Part shown: positions 54,941 through 64,000 of the stretch, in pieces | Layout of the letters: every line of letters begins with the position of its first letter | How positions within the stretch are numbered: the first letter of the stretch is position 1 | Source of the DNA: Bettongia penicillata ogilbyi | Lineage: Eukaryota > Chordata > Mammalia > Diprotodontia > Potoroidae | Assembly (NCBI GenBank): GCA_023548195.1 | Contig: JAJHZJ010000311.1 | Coordinates: 2,681,836-2,745,835, forward strand | Length of the DNA stretch: 64,000 nucleotides | Direction of reading: 5' to 3' | Made by a program: the position numbers and the translations under genes | Notes under the pieces: generated by a model | Told to the model about the DNA's origin: nothing | Databases searched by the model: none | What the model saw: the letters and a program-made list of their open reading frames with translations, nothing else

Positions 54941-55224
54941 AGGATGGGGTTGGAGTGGATGGGTTGGGAGGCACAGGGATAATGCATCTCAACAAAATTC
55001 CCATCTCCATTCTGTCCCCTTTCTGCTCCTCCCAATTCCATTCTATTTTCTCTTGCGTTAACTACTGCAGACATGGTAATTGGTCTATTTGTACAGTGGC
55101 AAAGAGACATCTTGTGGTACATGTTGGGAACAGCAATTCATTGTTTCTTAAGAAAGGAACCCTATACAACACCCCACTCCTGGGGCATTTGGAAGCTTTT
55201 CTTGTAATGTGTGTTTTTAAATGA

Positions 55225-55912
55225 TTTTTGCAGAATATTTGTGCTGGAAAAGACCTTAGATATTTTCTAGTTCAGTCTCTCCATTTTTTCAAAATAAGGA
55301 CACCAAGACCCAGAGCGTCCAGTTGCCCAAACAAGATCAAGAAACCTTTATTATCATTTGTGAAGGGCGAACTGTGTGTAGATATTGTTCTGGGAGCAGG
55401 GGGAGAGGCAGTATTTAGATAAGACCCATTTCCTGCTCTCATGGAGCTTATAGTCCAGTTAATGGCAGAGCCTGGATTTAAATCCAGTTCTAACTCTAGT
55501 ATTCTTTGTACCATACGATATGATTCCCTGCCTGGAAAAAGCAATGTCTATTATTTAAGGAGAAAAGATGCATAATAGGTATTTGTGACAATGTAAAAAC
55601 ATGGGTATATCATACATTACATACACACATACAAGTACTTATATTGAGAGACATCAAGGAACAGTGGTGGCCTCGTTAAGTATCAGGAAGTCTTATCTCC
55701 AACATATATTGTCTACACATTCCTAGGCAAGTTCCTCAACTTATTGCCCCCGAAACTAACACTCTAGGTAGCAAGCAGTCTAGAAATTCACTGGAAGAGG
55801 GAGGTTTCCATGGGGTATTCCCTAGACCAAAGAAATACCAAGTCTATTAAAAAATCCCAGACAAAAATATGTTAAGTATACATAATCATTCTGTACTATT
55901 TTTAATATATAC

Positions 55913-55913
<1 letters not shown>
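55225..55913. other. mostly unassigned; MIR/L2-like scraps
   Basis: 55245-55290 ('aaaagaccttagatattttc') and 55345-55545 ('atggagcttatagtccagtt', 'gagcctggatttaaatccag') are old L2/MIR-like pieces. No gene is seen. Confidence 0.45.

Positions 55914-55955
<42 letters not shown>
55914..55955. repeat. (TG)n microsatellite
   Basis: About 40 bp of uninterrupted TG, placed in front of an L2 3' end. Confidence 0.95.
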
Positions 55956-55956
<1 letters not shown>

Positions 55957-56140
55957 ATTCCCCTGGCTAGACTAAGAGAAAAGGGACAATTTTCAATTTT
56001 GGGTCCCCAGAACCTCATACATCACCTGGCACATTGTAGGTTCTTAAAGGCTTGCTGATTGATTGAGATATTCAGTGCATCCAGTGCTAGGAGGACTTGG
56101 CACATGGTGGGCACTTAATAAATGCTTGCTGATTATTTAT
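55957..56140 (+). mobile_element. L2 3' end relics, two in tandem
   Basis: 'tcacctggcacattgtaggt' and 'catggtgggcacttaataaa' are both L2 ends, about 70 bp apart. Confidence 0.78.
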
Positions 56141-56324
56141 GCCATAGTATGCAAATGTGTACATTTGTGAGGATGTAGTATGAATGTTTGTATATGTTAG
56201 TGAATGTGTGTGTTACAAGGCACAGGTCTGTCCTCATTAGCCCGGGACAGGTGCCCAGTTCTGGTTCTCTGGGTTTCCACTTCCCATGCCACATTGATGA
56301 TACATATCCATACTATGGATTTAC

Positions 56325-56620
56325 ATTCATTCATTCAACAAACATGAATTGAGGGCTTACTCTTTGTAAGAAAGTATTGAAAATTTCTAACTTCTTGATG
56401 TTTATCATCTAGAAGAGAAATGCATTTACAAACAATAAGATAGAACATGATGTGTCCAATAGAGGTATGAATAAGGTGCTATATAGAGTCAATGGAGGTT
56501 GAGAAGCCTTCTGGATAGGGTTAAGGTTGTATGCCTGAGTAGAACCTAACATCATCAGTAACATCATACATTAAAGATGAACAAATTTTTCATGCATGGA
56601 TGGAAGGTGGAACAGAGGAT
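56325..56620 (-). mobile_element. L2 relic
   Basis: 'acatgaattgagggcttact' and 'ggttgagaagccttctggat' to 'atgcctgagtagaacc' follow reversed L2 order. Confidence 0.6.
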
Positions 56621-56621
56621 C

Positions 56622-56770
56622 ATAGATTAGACTCAACTTCCCCATTTTGCAGGTGGAGAAACTAAGGTCCAGAGGGATACGTGACTTACCCAGGGTTGTA
56701 CAAGTGGCAGAGGCAGGATTCTTCTAACCCAGGTCCAAAGTTAGTGTCCTTTCCAACGTACCACTCTGCA
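56622..56770 (-). mobile_element. MIR-like relic
   Basis: 'cccattttgcaggtggagaa' to 'cgtgacttacccagggttgt' is the reversed CORE pattern. Confidence 0.68.
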
Positions 56771-56929
56771 TACCATCTGATATGGTAGCTAAAAGGTACT
56801 TAGCATGACAACAATCTGTCCTGTCAGGGGAGAGAGGAGTATATTAATTAGCCCATAGGGAAAAATGATTTAGGACCAAGTGTCAGGCCTGGGAGCATGG
56901 AGTGCTTCCTGGGACGAGATTTTAGATAT

Positions 56930-57030
56930 CATTGGTAGCATAGTGAAACGAGGACTGGAACCAGGACTCCAGAGCCCTGAGTTCTGACCCTGACTCTGTC
57001 ATGGTCACTGGGTTACTCTAGGTAAGCCAT
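56930..57030 (+). mobile_element. MIR fragment
   Basis: 'attggtagcatagtgaaacg' to 'gtcactgggttactctaggt' is the head and partial CORE. An unassigned old repeat follows at 57035-57240. Confidence 0.55.
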
Positions 57031-57294
57031 AAACTCCTAGAATCTCCGAATTGGAAAGGACCTCAGGGGTCAATCGTGTGGCCCAGCGCCTATCTAAAGT
57101 CATGAATCATCTTTGCAACATGCCTGGTTAGTGGTCCTTCAGTCTCTTTTTGAAGACCTACCTCCAAAGACTAGAACTCACCAACTTCTGAGGAAGCTCA
57201 TAGCTCATTCCACTGGTGGGCGACTGATGATTACATTTACATAATTGGTCTCCTTGTAAGCTTTCTATTGCCCCAAGGCTCCTAAATTATCTGG

Positions 57295-57430
57295 GTCTCT
57301 TCCCTCTCCCTCTCTCTTCTTTTTTTCCTTCTCCCTTTTTATTCCGCTATCCCATTTCTTCCTCCTCCCTGCCTCCTTTTTCTCTTTCCCTTCCTTTCTT
57401 GTTCTTTTCCCCCTGTTTTGCCTTCTCCTT
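57295..57430. repeat. polypyrimidine tract
   Basis: CT- and TTC-rich low-complexity run. Confidence 0.8.
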
Positions 57431-57468
57431 CTCCCCATGGTGGATAGAGAGCCAGCCTCAAAGTCAAG

Positions 57469-57483
57469 AGTACTACTACTACA

Positions 57484-57524
<41 letters not shown>

Positions 57525-57533
57525 CACTACTAG
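57469..57533. repeat. (CTA)n trinucleotide repeat
   Basis: About 20 CTA units with few interruptions. On the minus strand it gives poly-Ser or poly-Val frames, which are artefacts. Confidence 0.95.
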
Positions 57534-57535
57534 CT

Positions 57536-57785
57536 AACATTTATATAGCACTATGTGTCTGACACTGTCCTAAAAGTTCACAATCATTATCTCATTTGAT
57601 GTTCACAACAACCCTAGGAGGTAGTGCTATTATTATACCATTTTACAGGTGAAAAAACTGAGGCAAATAGAAGCTAAGTGACTTGCCCAGAATCAAATGG
57701 CTAGGAAGTATCTGAGATTTGAACTCATGTCTTCCTTACTCCAGGCCTGGCACTCTATCCACTGAACCTCCTAGCTTCCCCAGGC
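57536..57785 (-). mobile_element. MIR/THER CORE-SINE, full length
   Basis: 'ctaacatttatatagcacta', 'aggtgaaaaaactgaggcaa', 'gtgacttgcccagaatcaaa' and the reversed head 'tctatccactgaacctccta'. The (CTA)n lies exactly at its 3' end, as expected for a repeat grown from a SINE tail. Confidence 0.88.
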
Positions 57786-57974
57786 AAGCCTGGGTTCAAG
57801 TCATGACTCTGATGTATACTGGTTATGAGAACCCAGGCAATTTACTTAACCTTTCAGTGTCCTGACAGTTCTAAGTTACAGAGAAGATGTTGACCTGCAT
57901 TGATAGGGAAAATTATCCCATCCAGGGATGAAATGACAGGCCTATTCCTTACCCTTAGCCCAGGTATCTATATG

Positions 57975-58200
57975 ACACAAATAGGGACTGGATTCAGGAA
58001 GACCTGAATTCAAATCCACATTCAGAAACTTACTAGTTGTGTTACCCTAGGCAAATTTACTTTAACCTCTGTTTGCCTCAGTTTTCTCATCTGTAAAATG
58101 AGGAAAATAATAGCACTCACCTTCCGGGGATCAAATGAGATAATATTTGTAAAGTACTTAGCATAGCACATAGTAAGAGCTAGTTTTATTAATTTGGTAA
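57975..58200 (+). mobile_element. MIR relic
   Basis: 'ttactagttgtgttacccta', 'cctcagttttctcatctgta' and 'gtaaagtacttagcatagca'. A weaker plus-strand MIR piece precedes it at 57790-57875. Confidence 0.85.
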
Positions 58201-58879
58201 ACTGAGGCAACCATCTTGTCCTTCTTCCCTCTTGTCCTTCCAAATCAGCTGAGAAACTAAATGTGAAGGTGTCTCAGAAAATATAAAATATGTATAATGT
58301 TATCATTAGGATTGTGAAGCTGGTATCCACTAATTAACAGTTTGTGCTTCAGTTCAACTGTGCTATGATTGTACTAGGAAGGCATCTGGCGGAGGGGGTG
58401 GGGGGGCGGCAGAGGAGTGGGAGGGGATGATGCAAAGAGAGCTCCCTTCAAGGAACTATCTCTCTGTGTCTGTCTCTCTGTCCATCTCTGTCTCTGGCTC
58501 TTTGTCTATGTCCCTAACTCTCTCCTTTCCCCCTCCCCTCAAGAGCTATGCTCATGCCACAGAAATAGGTCCAATCGATCATCAGTCAATAAGCTAACAT
58601 TTATTAAAGTCCTGTAAGGCTCTGGATGCTGAGTCTACAAAGGTGACCCCGAACTAGCTCCGAGGTAACGTTCTTTGCCTGCCTCCTCGGACTGAACAAG
58701 GAAAGAACCCACCTGACTGATCTCTGAAGCACTCAGGGTGCATTCGTAAGAGACCGGGACACTGGACACAAAGCCCAAGCTAGACCCCTTCCCTCACTCC
58801 TTCTCCCTCCGGAGAAAAACATGGCTTCTTTTACAAACCCTTTCTACTTGCTCCTGTTTCCTAGGGGAAACAGGTCCCA
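58201..58879. other. no gene recognised; low-complexity runs
   Basis: G-rich run at 58388-58412 and CT/GTCT run at 58460-58530. The remainder is unassigned. Confidence 0.45.
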
Positions 58880-58986
58880 GCGTGTGTATATGTGTGCGTG
58901 CGTGTGTGTATGTGTATGCATGTGTGTGCGCATGTGTGTGTATGTGTGCGCGCGTATGTGTGTGCGCGCGTGCGCGTGTGTGTGTA
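58880..58986. repeat. alternating TG/CG microsatellite
   Basis: About 105 bp of alternating purine-pyrimidine steps, with CG-rich parts near 58945-58975. Confidence 0.93.
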
Positions 58987-59099
58987 AATGGCATGACTTT
59001 AGGACACACTGACAATAATCCCAGTTGGAAAGACTGACAGGATATATCCTCAGCTGAGTCATTTGAGCTTCTGGGCATCCATCCACCAATTCTTCTTCC

Positions 59100-59560
59100 T
59101 GGCCCTTGACAGTGTCCCAGCTTATCCTTGAGCCATCCAGGCCTCATTTTACTTACTTCACCCTTCAACTGTCACCTCAACAGAAATAACTCCCAGATCC
59201 CTATATCCAGCCCTGACATGTCTCTCAAACTTCAGACTCACATCTCCTATTTCCTGATGAGCATCTCCTTGAGTATGTACCAATGGGCATCTTTAAAACT
59301 AAATCACTATCTTTCTAGCAAATCAACTCTGCCTCTGACTTCTCTGTTTCTGTTTATGGCTACATCCTCCCAATCAGCCAGGATCAAAAGCTCACTATCA
59401 TCTTTGGGTCCTCCTTGTCCCTCATCTCATCAATGATCACATTCTGTCATTTCTACTGCAGATCATCTATTGCATCACTCCAACCCAGTTCAATTTCATC
59501 ACCTCTCACCCAGACTATTGCAATACCTTAGCTATAACAATACTAACCTGGCCCCCTGCC
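59100..59560 (+). mobile_element. L2 relic, left part
   Basis: 'caacagaaataactcccaga', 'tctctcaaacttcagactca' and 'cacccagactattgcaatac' are L2 ORF2-end and 3'UTR words in order. Confidence 0.82.
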
Positions 59561-59995
59561 TTCAGTCTTTAAAAAAAAAACAACATGAAAAAGGAAAAAA
59601 ATTTTTGTGATGATCCTCTGTTCATTTCTGTTTCTTGTCTACCTCCTATTCTAGCCCCCCATTCTTCTTTATAACAAAGAAGTGTCATTAACCACACAAA
59701 TGAAAACTACAGCTATATTGGACAAACTATGCCTCATGATGAACTGCTGGCCTACCTTCTGTCCCTAGTGAAGAAGGAAGAATGTCTGAGCACCAGACCT
59801 CTGAAGTCACCACTTATGGCTTCACTGATAAGAATTCTGAAGTGTTTTCACTGTTCCCTGCCTCCTACCTTTACATTATTGTGGCCGTTGTGTAACTGGC
59901 TCTTTTGTTTCTACTTATTTGATTCTGTACCAATTCACTGAAGCCCTCCTAAATTTTTCTGAATTTTTAATATTTATTTCTTCTTAATGTATAAT
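59561..59995. other. insert in L2; unassigned
   Basis: It begins with an A-run and 'caacatgaaaaagg'. The sequence interrupts the L2 together with the MAR1 at 59997. I cannot name it; a reversed L1-type piece is possible. Confidence 0.35.
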
Positions 59996-59996
59996 T

Positions 59997-60254
59997 GGGC
60001 AACTAGGTGGTACAGTGGATAGAGTGCTGGTTCTGGAATCAGGAAGACTCATCTTCCTTAGATTAAATCTGGCTTCAGACACTTACTAGCTGTGGGACCC
60101 TGGGTAAATCACTTAGCCCTGCTTGTTTCCCTTTCCTTATCTGTAAAATGATCTGGAGAAGGAAATGACAAACCACTCTAGTATCTTTGCCAAGAAAACC
60201 TCAAAATAGGGTCATGAAGAGTCGGACATGACAGAAAACGACTTAATGACAAAA
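59997..60254 (+). mobile_element. MAR1 SINE, full length
   Basis: The tRNA-like head 'gggcaactaggtggtacagt' leads through 'ttactagctgtgggaccctg' and 'aatgatctggagaaggaaat' to the RTE-like tail 'gagtcggacatgacagaaaa'. It is the cleanest MAR1 here. It lies inside an L2. Confidence 0.92.
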
Positions 60255-60289
60255 CTGTTTTTTATGCCATAATTTGCCATACCCCGATT

Positions 60290-60690
60290 TAAAAGCATCC
60301 CCTTTGTTTCTGGTTCTTTGCTCCTGTTAAGAACTGCCTCCAGCCTTTCCTCCCTTTTATTCACTCTGCACATTTCTGCCTGAGTTATTTTCTTAACATA
60401 CAAGTCTGCTGTCATCATTTCCTTGTTCATACACCTTCAGTGGCTCCCTATTGCCAATCAAACAATGTCCAGATTAGCTTGTCATTCAAGGACCCCAATA
60501 ATTTGGCACTAGCCTATCTTTCCAGACTTATCTCCCATTATATAATCTATATTCTAGTCAAACAAATGCTATGTCACATGTGGGCCCCCTTTGTGTTTTT
60601 ATTCTTGGAGTTTCTGACACCTCAGATTCCCTTTCCTCCCTTCTCTACCCTCAATCTACCTTCACCTGATAAAAGAAATTATCCTTTCCT
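60290..60690 (+). mobile_element. L2 relic, right part
   Basis: 'acaccttcagtggctcccta', 'aatttggcactagcctatct' and 'tttccagacttatctcccat' continue the L2 of 59100-59560. Confidence 0.8.
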
Positions 60691-60719
60691 CCCCAGAGGT
60701 TCAGATGGTAAAAAGAGGC

Positions 60720-61200
60720 TAAGGTGAATTATGCCCCCAAATATTGGAGATGTTTTGCGTTTTTTCTTGCTATAACATTGAATTAAGCATTCATTTGTTA
60801 AAGCTAATCTGACCAAGTGTTTAAATGGAACTGGAGTGCATAGGACCTATAAAACTGGGAAAACACCATCGGTGGGGTCCTGAGCTGTTCTCTTCAAGGC
60901 TGAGCTCACATCCTGTCTCTCTGATGGCTTCCAGCTTTTCCTGATTCCTTCAAGAAGATGGAGTCTTTGCCTGTTCTGAACCCTGCACAGCAATTTCTTG
61001 TACCTGTAATGTAATGAAACTTTGCTCTGCTCATTTTCAGATTACCCAAAACGGAAGCACCTACAAAGGGGACATCAGAGACCTGCTTTTGAGGGAAGAT
61101 AGCCTGCATTCCTCTAACACACAAGTGAGAATAAACCCTCTTCTATTGGCCATGGAGCTGGAACTGGCTGTGTCTTTGAAATTACCAGACTAGGAAAATC
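60720..61200 (+). mobile_element. possible solo LTR
   Basis: 'cctataaaactgggaaaaca' (about 60846) is a TATA-like site. About 280 bases downstream, 'gagaataaaccctcttctat' (61126-61145) looks like a polyadenylation region with a T/G-rich follow-up. There are no coding parts or defined ends. It is an endogenous retroviral LTR by shape only. Confidence 0.35.
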
Positions 61201-61270
61201 TCTTTCTCCTTTCCTCGCTCCCTCTTCTCCTTCCTTCCTTCTTTCCTTTTCTCCTTCAACACCCCCCTCA

Positions 61271-61943
61271 GGGGGAGGAGCCAAGATGGCGGAGTAGAAG
61301 GACTCACGTACGCTAGCTCCGAACCCACAGCCCATAAATTTCCTGTAAAAAGAACTCCCCACAAATTCTGGAGCAGTGGAACCCGCACAGAGACACACTG
61401 GAAGAGATTTCCGTTCCAGAGAGCCCTGGAAAGCCGTCCCCAGGGGTCCACCATGCTCCGGACGCGGAGCCCAGCCCTGCGCTGCCCTGGCCGTGCGGCC
61501 CCAGAGAAGCAGATCCGAGTAGGCTTCAGGGACAGAACCTCCGGCGGCCAGGAAGGTCCCTCCACCCACAGGCCCTACAGGTTAGTGAGAGAGATGTCTA
61601 GGCTAGCTGAGAGGGGAGCAGGGTGTCTCCGTGACTCGGGCCCCCTCGGGAGGCAGAGGCAGAGGCAGCGGGGGAGGCAGTGGCGGCTTGGGACTCCTGG
61701 AGCAGACAGGAGCTCCATTACTTAAGGTCTCTGCATAAACCCCCTGAGGGAACTGAGCCTGGGAGGCCGCCCTGCCCCCACCCAATCTCCAGAACTTAAG
61801 CTCACATTGAATAGCAGCCGCTCCTGCTGCGGAAAGCCCTGAGGCTGGGAAGCAGCATTTGAATCTCAGACCCCAAGCACTAGCTGGGCAGATCTAGGCA
61901 GGGGTGGAGAGGAATCTCAGAAGTCAAGTAACTGGCTGGGAAA
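61271..61943 (+). promoter_or_regulatory. HAL1 copy 2 5'UTR / internal promoter region
   Basis: 673 bp, GC- and CpG-rich. It is about 170 bp shorter than in copy 1, largely because it holds one rather than three of the ~72-bp units. It includes a YY1-like CCAAGATGGCGG at 61281-61292. Confidence 0.7.
61281..61292 (+). promoter_or_regulatory. YY1-like site at HAL1 5' end
   Basis: CCAAGATGGCGG sits 11 bases from the first base of the element, a full match to the YY1 core, with the same position as in primate L1. Confidence 0.72.
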
Positions 61944-63047
61944 ATGCCCAGAAAAAGGAAGCAAGATGAGACCGTAGAGAGCTACTTTCTTGGGGAAGAG
62001 ATGTTCCTTCCTCCCATCATTTCTGATAAGGAATTACAATGCTTGCCATCAGGGAAAGATGTGGGGGTCAGGGCCTCTGTATCCCAGACATCCCAGGTGG
62101 ATGTCTGGTGGGCTCAGGCCGTGGAAGAGCTCAAAAAGGATTTTGAAAATCAAGTTAGACAGGTGGAGGAAAAACTGGGAAGAGAAATGAGAGAGATGCA
62201 AGAAAAGCATGAAAAACAGGTCAATACCTTGCTAAAGGAGACCCAAAAAAAATGCTGAAGAAAATAACACCTTGAAAAATAGGCTAACTCAATTGGCAAA
62301 AGAGGTTCAAAAGGCCAATGAGGAAAAGAATGCTTGCAAAAGCAAAATTAGCCAAATGGAAAAAGAGGTTCAAAAGCTCACTGAAGAAAATAGTTCTCTC
62401 AAGATTAGAATGGAACAGATGGAGTCTAATGACTTTCTGAGAGACCAAGAAATCATAAAACAAAACCAAAAGAATGAAAAAATGGAAGAGAATGTGAAAT
62501 ATCTCATGGGAAAAACACCTGACCTGGAAAATAGATCCAGGAGAGACAATTTAAAAATTATGGGACTACCTGAAAGCCATGATCAAAAAAGAGCCTAGAC
62601 ATCATCTTTCATGAAATTATCAAGGAAAACTGCCCTGAGATTCTAGAATCAGAGGGCAAAATAAGTATTCAAGGAATCCACCAATCACCACCTGAAAGAG
62701 ATCCAAAAAGAGAAACTCCTAGGAACATTGTGGCCAAATTCCAGAACTCCCAGCTCAAGGAGAAAATCTTGCAAGCAGCTAGAAAGAAACAATTCCAGTA
62801 TTGTGGAAATACAATCAGGATAACACAAGATCTAGCAGCTCCTACATTAAGGGATCGAAGGGCGTGGAATAGGATATTCCAGAAGTCAAAGGAACTAGGA
62901 CTCAAACCAAGAATCACCTACCCAGCTAAACTGAGTATAATACTTCAGGGGAAAATATGGTCTTTCAATGAAACAGAGGACTTTCAATCATTCTTGATGA
63001 AAAGACCAGAGCTGAAAAAAAAATTTGACTTTCAAACACAAGAATGA
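61944..63047 (+). pseudogene. HAL1/L1 ORF1 (RNA-binding protein), disabled
   Basis: Same protein family as copy 1: start MPRKRKQDETVES, coiled coil through about residue 190, RRM entry RRDNLKIMGLPE, and the C-terminal domain with RRAWNRIFQKSKELG and ITYPAKLSIILQGKIW, ending at the same stop. There are two breaks, both in A-runs. Eight A at 62245-62252 (seven in copy 1) shift the frame after residue ~103. Six A at 62585-62590 (seven in copy 1) shift it back near the end of the RRM start. The total length, 1104 nt, fits about 367 codons. The stop at 3668-3666 of copy 1 is absent here. Confidence 0.9.
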
Positions 63048-64000
63048 GAAGAAGCATGAAATAGTAAACAGCAAAGGGATGTCATAAGGGACTTACCAAA
63101 GGTGAGCTGTTTACATTCCTACATGGAAAGACAATATTTGTAACTCTTAAAAAGTTTTAGTATCTGGGTAGTTGATGGGACCACACACAGATGTACACAC
63201 ACACACGCACACACACACGTACATGCGTGCATGCACACACACATACACACATGCACGCACACACAGAGACAGAGAGCACAGAGTGAATTGAATAGGATGG
63301 GACCATATCTTAAAAGAAATTAAGGTAAATGGTGAGAGAGAAATGTAGTGGGAGGAGAGAGGGTGAAAGGGAATGGGGTAAATTATATCTCATTTAAGAG
63401 GCAAGCAGGAGACATTTTAGTGGAGGGAAAAAGAGGAGAGCTGAGAAAAAAACATGAAGTTTACCCTCATCACATTCGACTAAAGGAAGGAGTAAAATGC
63501 ACACTCATTTTGGTATGAAAACCTATCTTACAGTACAGGAAAGTGGGGGAGAAGGAGATAAGCAGGGAGGGAGGGATGATGGAAGGGAAGGCAATGGGAG
63601 AAGGGAACAATTTGAAGTCAACACTCGGGGAGGGACAGGATCAAAAGACAGAATAGAAACAATGGGGGGGCAGAATAGGATGGAGGGAAATACAGTTAGT
63701 CTTACACAACACGACTGTTATCAAAGTCATTTGCAAAACTACACAGATATGGCCTATATTGAATTACCTGCCTTCCCAAAGGGAATGGGTGGGGAGGGAG
63801 GGATGGGGAGAATTTGAAACTCAAAGTTTTAGGAACAACTGTTGAGTATTGTTGTTGCTACTAGGAAATAAGAAATACAGTTAGTGGGGAATAGAAAGTC
63901 ATCTGGCCCTACAGGACAAAAGAGAAGATGTGGACAAGAGAAGGGAGGGATGATAGAAGAGAGGGCAGATTGGTGATAGGGAAAATTAGAATGCTTGGGT
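63048..64000 (+). other. HAL1 copy 2 3'UTR (incomplete)
   Basis: Collinear with 3301-2385 of copy 1 read in reverse. It contains the CA tract, then AG-rich blocks. The frame at 63497-63817 is the counterpart of the chance frames in copy 1. Its conservation follows from sequence identity, not from coding. Confidence 0.82.
63181..63268. repeat. CA microsatellite inside HAL1 3'UTR
   Basis: Imperfect (CA)n with GT and CG steps at the position equivalent to 3115-3168 in copy 1, but longer. Confidence 0.88.

Larger units (their letters stand above)
61271..64000 (+). mobile_element. HAL1-like (ORF2-less L1) retrotransposon, copy 2, cut by window end
   Basis: It starts with GGGGGAGGAGCCAAGATGGC, the same 5' terminus as copy 1 and as primate L1. 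The 5'UTR is 61271-61943, ORF1 is 61944-63047 and the 3'UTR runs from 63048 past the window edge. By comparison with copy 1, only about the last 110 bp are missing. No ORF2 lies between ORF1 and the 3'UTR. The insertion site differs from copy 1, so the ORF2-less form is inherited by the family. Confidence 0.88.

Noticed and set aside
55272..55544. 90-codon minus-strand frame
   Set aside because: It spans L2/MIR-like scraps and has no recognisable protein features.
57265..57540. Poly-Ser and poly-Val frames
   Set aside because: Translation of the (CTA)n repeat and a neighbouring polypyrimidine tract.
61114..61569. 151- and 127-codon minus-strand frames
   Set aside because: They run antisense across the HAL1 5'UTR and its flank. 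The GC-rich composition keeps frames open, and no family features are present.
63497..63817. 106-codon frame also present in the reverse copy near 2551-2837, which could look like a conserved protein
   Set aside because: The similarity follows from the two HAL1 3'UTRs being homologous DNA. The frames differ in start and end and show low-complexity Gly/Arg/Glu composition.
1..64000. CRISPR arrays, operons, rRNA genes and tRNA genes
   Set aside because: Nothing with the needed spacing or structure was seen. The tRNA-like stretches are the heads of SINEs, and the sequence is clearly a vertebrate nuclear genome.

Overview
This window reads as intergenic or intronic DNA from a marsupial (metatherian) nuclear genome. 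It holds MAR1-type CORE-SINEs with RTE/BovB-like 3' tails, many MIR/THER, L2 and L3/CR1 relics, Tigger-type DNA transposons, and L1-lineage elements whose ORF1 and UTRs look like the marsupial L1/HAL1 type. I found no intact host protein-coding gene, rRNA, tRNA gene, CRISPR array or bacterial feature. The only host gene sequence recognised is a processed copy of the ribosomal protein gene RPL41. Nearly all open frames are low-complexity or chance frames. Repeat family names come from recognising motifs and remembered consensus shapes, not from a search, so old fragments carry approximate borders.

Layout. 1-2261 is a pile of old minus-strand L1/HAL1 fragments broken by an AAC-tailed SINE. 2262-5265 is a complete minus-strand insertion with an 18-bp target duplication. 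It has a GC-rich 5'UTR, an L1 ORF1 and a 3'UTR, but no ORF2 (HAL1 architecture). 5.3-24 kb holds MAR1, L2, MIR, a truncated L1 with target duplications, two RTE relics, LTR-like segments and an L3 tail. 25000-26481 is a three-level nest: a Tigger-like transposon, split by a MAR1 SINE, which is itself split by an RPL41 retrocopy. 26.8-35 kb holds (TG)n, a large CT/CCCT tract, L2, L3 and about 520 bp of CCATAY hexamer repeats. 35-52 kb holds L2 and MIR relics, a second Tigger-like element inserted in L2, a short hAT-like element and L1 ORF2 relics. 52.3-54.2 kb is an L3 relic split by MIR, which is split by a 286-bp TA-flanked inverted-repeat element. 54.4-61.2 kb holds L2, MIR, MAR1 and a possible LTR. 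From 61271 to the window end is a second, plus-strand HAL1, cut off by the window edge.

How the parts fit together. The elements form dependency pairs known from other genomes. ORF2-less HAL1 copies would need the enzyme of full L1s, and an L1 copy at 10.1-11.0 kb shows the same 3' terminal sequence type. MAR1 SINEs end in an RTE-like tail, and decayed RTE pieces are also present. MIR is thought to have depended on L2, and both abound here. The strongest signals are the two ORF2-less HAL1 copies sharing one architecture, the variable number of roughly 72-bp repeats in their 5'UTRs, the nested Tigger/MAR1/RPL41 locus, the 286-bp inverted-repeat element, and a three-copy interspersed repeat I cannot classify.
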